A stretch of 64,000 bases of DNA from Streptomyces sp. MUM 2J (GTDB taxonomy: Bacteria; Actinomycetota; Actinomycetes; Streptomycetales; Streptomycetaceae), in NCBI RefSeq assembly GCF_022414535.1, contig NZ_JADWYM010000032.1, positions 18,361 through 82,360 on the forward strand, given 5' to 3'. A program made the translations under genes and the position numbers. The notes under the pieces were generated by a model. The model was given only the letters and a program-made list of their open reading frames with translations. It was not told the DNA's origin and searched no databases. This document shows positions 61,026 to 64,000 of the stretch, in pieces. Within the stretch, counting starts at the first letter, position 1. The number at the start of each line of letters is the position of its first letter.

Positions 61026-63929
61026 ATGACAGGACCGGTGGGCGAAGCACGCCCGGGTGACCCGGTGGCGGGCACCGGGCCCGCACCGGGTGGCGGACCG
61101 GCCGGCGGGCGGCCGGACGTGCCCGTGCGGCTCGCCGCCGTGTTCCTGCCCGCACCCCTGCCCCGCGACGGCCGCATCGCCTTCTGGGACCCCGCGGACC
61201 GGCCGCTGCCCGAAACGGCCGGCGCCGAACACACCGAGCTGACGGTCGTACGCCGCCACGGGGCCTCCGCGCGCCGCCGCAGGACCCCGGCGTTGACCCT
61301 GCCGGTCGACACGGCCCTGCCCCTCCTCGTCCGCGCCCGCCGGGACCCCGCCGCCCACCCCGCCACCGCCTGCTGGGGTGCGGCGGCCCTGCACGCCCTG
61401 CGGCTCGCCGCCCGCGGACGCCTGCTGCCCGGCCTCACCCCCTCAGGCCACGACGCCTGGCGCGCCGGCCCCCTCGACCCGGACGACGCCGCCCACCTGC
61501 GCGCGGTCGCCGCCGCCCTGCCCCACGAGGGCCATGCCGTGCCCCTGCCCGGCCGCGGGCCGCTCCGCCTGCCCGCCCCGCAGGCACTGATCCGGACCTT
61601 CCTGGACGCCGTCGCCGACACCCTGCCCCGCACCCCGGCCGCCCCGTACGCCCACGGCAGGCCGTTCGCCGCCCGCGAGGCGCAGCGGCTGCCCCGCGCG
61701 CAGGACTGGGCGGCGGAGGTCGCCGCCGGCATGGACGCGGGCGTGCGGATCTCCCTGCGCCTGGACCTGTCCGCGCAGGACCTCTTCGACAGGGAACAGG
61801 ACACCGACGGCGGCGACGCCGTCCGCAGGGCCGGCGCGGCGATCGTCCAGGTGCACAGCCTCGCCGACCCCACCCTGGTGGCCGACGCCGCCGCGCTGTG
61901 GGCGGGCACGGCCGACGCCGCCCTCGGGCCACGCGCGCGCGTCGACGCCGCGCTCGCCGTGCGGCGGGCCGCCCGGGTGTGGCCGCCGCTCGGCCGGCTC
62001 GCCGGACAGGACGCCCCCGACGTCCTGGCACTGTCCGACCGGGAGCTGGGCGATCTGCTCGGCACGGCCGCCACCCGGCTCGCCGCGGCCGGGGTCGCGG
62101 TGCACTGGCCGCGCGACCTCGCCCACGACCTCAGCGCCAGCGCCGTGGTGCGGCCCGCACCCGGCTCGGCGACCGACGGCACCGGCTTCTTCGAGAGCGA
62201 CGAACTGCTGCGGTTCCGCTGGCAGCTGGCCCTCGGCGGCGACCCGCTCACCGAGACCGAGATGGACCTCCTCGCCGAGGCGCACCGCCCCGTGGTCCGG
62301 CTGCGGGACCGCTGGGTGCTCGTCGACCCGGAGCTGGTGCGCAAGGCCCGCAAGCGCGACCTCGGACTCCTCGACCCGGTCGACGCGCTGTCCGTCGCGC
62401 TCACCGGCAGCGCCGAGGTGGACGGCGAGAGCGTCGAGGCGGTCCCGCTCGGGGCGCTGGCCGCCCTGCGCGACCGCATCACCGCGGGCCCGCACCCCGC
62501 CGACCCGCCGCCGGGCCTGGACGCCACCCTGCGCGACTACCAGCTGCACGGGCTGGCCTGGCTCGACCTGATGACCTCGCTCGGGCTCGGCGGCTGCCTC
62601 GCCGACGACATGGGACTGGGCAAGACGGTCACCCTCATCGCACTGCACCTCAAGCGGGCCCGCCGGGAACCGACACTGGTCGTCTGCCCGGCCTCGCTGC
62701 TCGGCAACTGGCAGCGGGAGATCAGCCGGTTCGCCCCCGGCGTCCCCGTCCGCCGCTACCACGGCCCCGACCGCACCCTGGACGGCCTGGCGGGCGGCTT
62801 CGTCCTCACCACCTACGGCACCATGCGCTCGACCGCCGCCACCCTCACCGGGCAGCGCTGGGGCATGGTCGTCGCCGACGAGGCACAGCACGTGAAGAAC
62901 CCGTACTCCGCCACGGCCAGGGCCCTGCGCACCATCCCCGCTCCCGCACGCGTGGCGCTCACCGGCACCCCGGTGGAGAACAACCTCTCCGAGCTGTGGG
63001 CCCTGCTCGACTGGACGACCCCCGGTCTGCTCGGGCCGCTGAAGTCCTTCCGAGCCCGCCACGCCCGCGCGGTGGAGAGCGGTGAGGACGAAGAGGCGGC
63101 ACAGCGTCTCGCCCGCCTCGTCCGGCCGTTCCTGCTGCGCCGCAGGAAGTCCGACCCGGGCATCGTGCCCGAGCTGCCGCCCAAGACCGAGACCGACCAT
63201 CCCGTCCCGCTCACGCGTGAACAGGCCGCGCTGTACGAGGCGGTGGTGCGCGAGTCGATGCACGCCATCGGCACCGCCGAGGGGATGGCCCGCCGCGGAC
63301 TGGTCCTGAAGCTGCTCGGCGCCCTGAAGCAGATCTGCGACCATCCGGCGCTGTACCTCAAGGAGGAGCACGCCGCGCCATCCACCGACCGGCTCGCCGC
63401 CCGCTCCGGCAAACTCGCCCTGCTCGACGAACTGCTGGACACCCTGCTCGCCGAGGACGGCTCGGCCCTGGTCTTCACCCAGTACGTCGGCATGGCGCGC
63501 CTGATCACCACCCACCTGACCGCCCGCGCCGTCCCCGTGGATCTGCTGCACGGCGGCACGCCGGTCCCGGAGCGCGAACACATGGTGGACCGCTTCCAGA
63601 GCGGGGCGGTGCCCGTCCTGGTGCTGTCCCTGAAAGCGGCCGGCACGGGACTCAACCTGACCCGGGCCGGCCACGTCGTCCACTTCGACCGCTGGTGGAA
63701 CCCGGCGGTGGAGGAGCAGGCCACCGACCGCGCCTACCGCATCGGCCAGACCCAGCCCGTCCAGGTGCACCGCCTCATCACCGAGGGCACGGTCGAGGAC
63801 CGCATCGCCGAGATGCTCACCGCCAAGCGGGCCCTGGCCGACGCCGTCCTCGGCTCCGGGGAGTCCGCCCTCACCGAGCTGACCGACCGCGAACTGGCCG
63901 ACCTGGTGTCCCTGCGGAGACAACCGTGA
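61026..63929 (+). CDS. SNF2-family DEAD/DEAH helicase
   Basis: 967 codons from ATG 61026 with a purine-rich GGGAGGTGGCGAGGAG upstream. The N-terminal 450 residues are the bacterial SNF2-associated domain. Helicase motifs: I LADDMGLGKTVTLI, II MVVADEAQHVKN, III ALTGTPVENNLSELWALL, IV LVFTQYVGMARL, V LSLKAAGTGLNLTRA, VI DRAYRIGQTQPVQVHRL. It is an ATP-driven DNA translocase, probably in transcription or repair. Overlaps the next gene by GTGA. Confidence 0.96.
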   Translation: MTGPVGEARPGDPVAGTGPAPGGGPAGGRPDVPVRLAAVFLPAPLPRDGRIAFWDPADRPLPETAGAEHTELTVVRRHGASARRRRTPALTLPVDTALPLLVRARRDPAAHPATACWGAAALHALRLAARGRLLPGLTPSGHDAWRAGPLDPDDAAHLRAVAAALPHEGHAVPLPGRGPLRLPAPQALIRTFLDAVADTLPRTPAAPYAHGRPFAAREAQRLPRAQDWAAEVAAGMDAGVRISLRLDLSAQDLFDREQDTDGGDAVRRAGAAIVQVHSLADPTLVADAAALWAGTADAALGPRARVDAALAVRRAARVWPPLGRLAGQDAPDVLALSDRELGDLLGTAATRLAAAGVAVHWPRDLAHDLSASAVVRPAPGSATDGTGFFESDELLRFRWQLALGGDPLTETEMDLLAEAHRPVVRLRDRWVLVDPELVRKARKRDLGLLDPVDALSVALTGSAEVDGESVEAVPLGALAALRDRITAGPHPADPPPGLDATLRDYQLHGLAWLDLMTSLGLGGCLADDMGLGKTVTLIALHLKRARREPTLVVCPASLLGNWQREISRFAPGVPVRRYHGPDRTLDGLAGGFVLTTYGTMRSTAATLTGQRWGMVVADEAQHVKNPYSATARALRTIPAPARVALTGTPVENNLSELWALLDWTTPGLLGPLKSFRARHARAVESGEDEEAAQRLARLVRPFLLRRRKSDPGIVPELPPKTETDHPVPLTREQAALYEAVVRESMHAIGTAEGMARRGLVLKLLGALKQICDHPALYLKEEHAAPSTDRLAARSGKLALLDELLDTLLAEDGSALVFTQYVGMARLITTHLTARAVPVDLLHGGTPVPEREHMVDRFQSGAVPVLVLSLKAAGTGLNLTRAGHVVHFDRWWNPAVEEQATDRAYRIGQTQPVQVHRLITEGTVEDRIAEMLTAKRALADAVLGSGESALTELTDRELADLVSLRRQP

Positions 63930-64000
63930 CGGGCGTCGCTCGTCCGGATGGTCACCGGGCCCGACTCCAGCACACCGAGCAGCGGCTGGTGACCGGGCAT
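63926..64000 (+). CDS. 5' end of the gene following the helicase (cut by window end)
   Basis: GTG 63926 overlaps the helicase stop (GTGA) and opens 25 codons (VTGVARPDGHRARLQHTEQR) to the window edge. In Streptomyces the partner of this helicase is often a SWIM zinc-finger protein; the visible part is too short to tell. Confidence 0.55.
   Translation, partial: MTGVARPDGHRARLQHTEQRLVTGH

Overview
The window is chromosomal DNA of a Streptomyces-type actinomycete. GC content is very high throughout (low 70s by eye), GTG and TTG starts are common, many genes overlap by GTGA or ATGA, and two-component, LuxR, IclR, GntR and HxlR regulators are dense. The order of the purine-degradation, glyoxylate and ROK-kinase genes resembles what I know of the right-hand region of the S. 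coelicolor chromosome, but I could not run a comparison. I saw no mobile element, CRISPR array or RNA gene.

Layout. 1-6.6 kb: a molybdopterin oxidoreductase (cut by the window edge), a membrane protein, an overlapping three-gene operon (family-2 glycosyltransferase, DUF2064 glycosyltransferase-like protein, methyltransferase), an OmpR-type response regulator with its histidine kinase, and an epimerase carrying a Cys/His insertion. 6.7-13.5 kb: a lone cytochrome oxidase subunit I behind two hypoxia-type palindromes, a YcnI/CopCD copper locus, and a decayed trypsin gene. 13.8-21.1 kb: two LuxR regulators and two coupled acyl-CoA synthetases. 21.2-22.0 kb: a zinc-ribbon protein with a degenerate nuclease-like domain.

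22.1-34.7 kb and 49.2-55.5 kb hold a purine-salvage and purine-degradation network split in two: permease and guanine-type deaminase, uricase with UraH and UraD, allantoinase and allantoicase, then glyoxylate use by Gcl, Hyi and GlxR or by malate synthase, with a catalase to remove uricase peroxide. Two palindromic operator families connect the parts. Family A (TTCCN-N5-NGGAA, as tandem pairs 21 bp apart) lies at gcl, hyi-glxR, malate synthase and allR/allB and fits the IclR regulator AllR encoded here. Family B (TCAACA-N3-TGTTGA) lies at catalase, the uricase operon, malate synthase and allantoinase, usually over the -35 box; its regulator is not known to me.

34.8-47.6 kb: a thioesterase, a phosphatase, an aminotransferase divergent from an HxlR regulator with twin operators, a VWA/secreted protein pair, a divergent pair of NIS siderophore synthetases, and a sigma factor fused to a secreted CAP domain beside a second CAP protein. 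47.8-49.2 kb: a 40-codon ORF, a HipA-like kinase gene with a 4-bp CCGG repeat frameshift, and a SelT/W/H-like gene. 55.7-64 kb: a reductase, a short secreted peptide, a sugar locus (dehydrogenase, GntR, ROK kinase) whose ABC transporter survives only as a 60-codon stub, and a SNF2 helicase.
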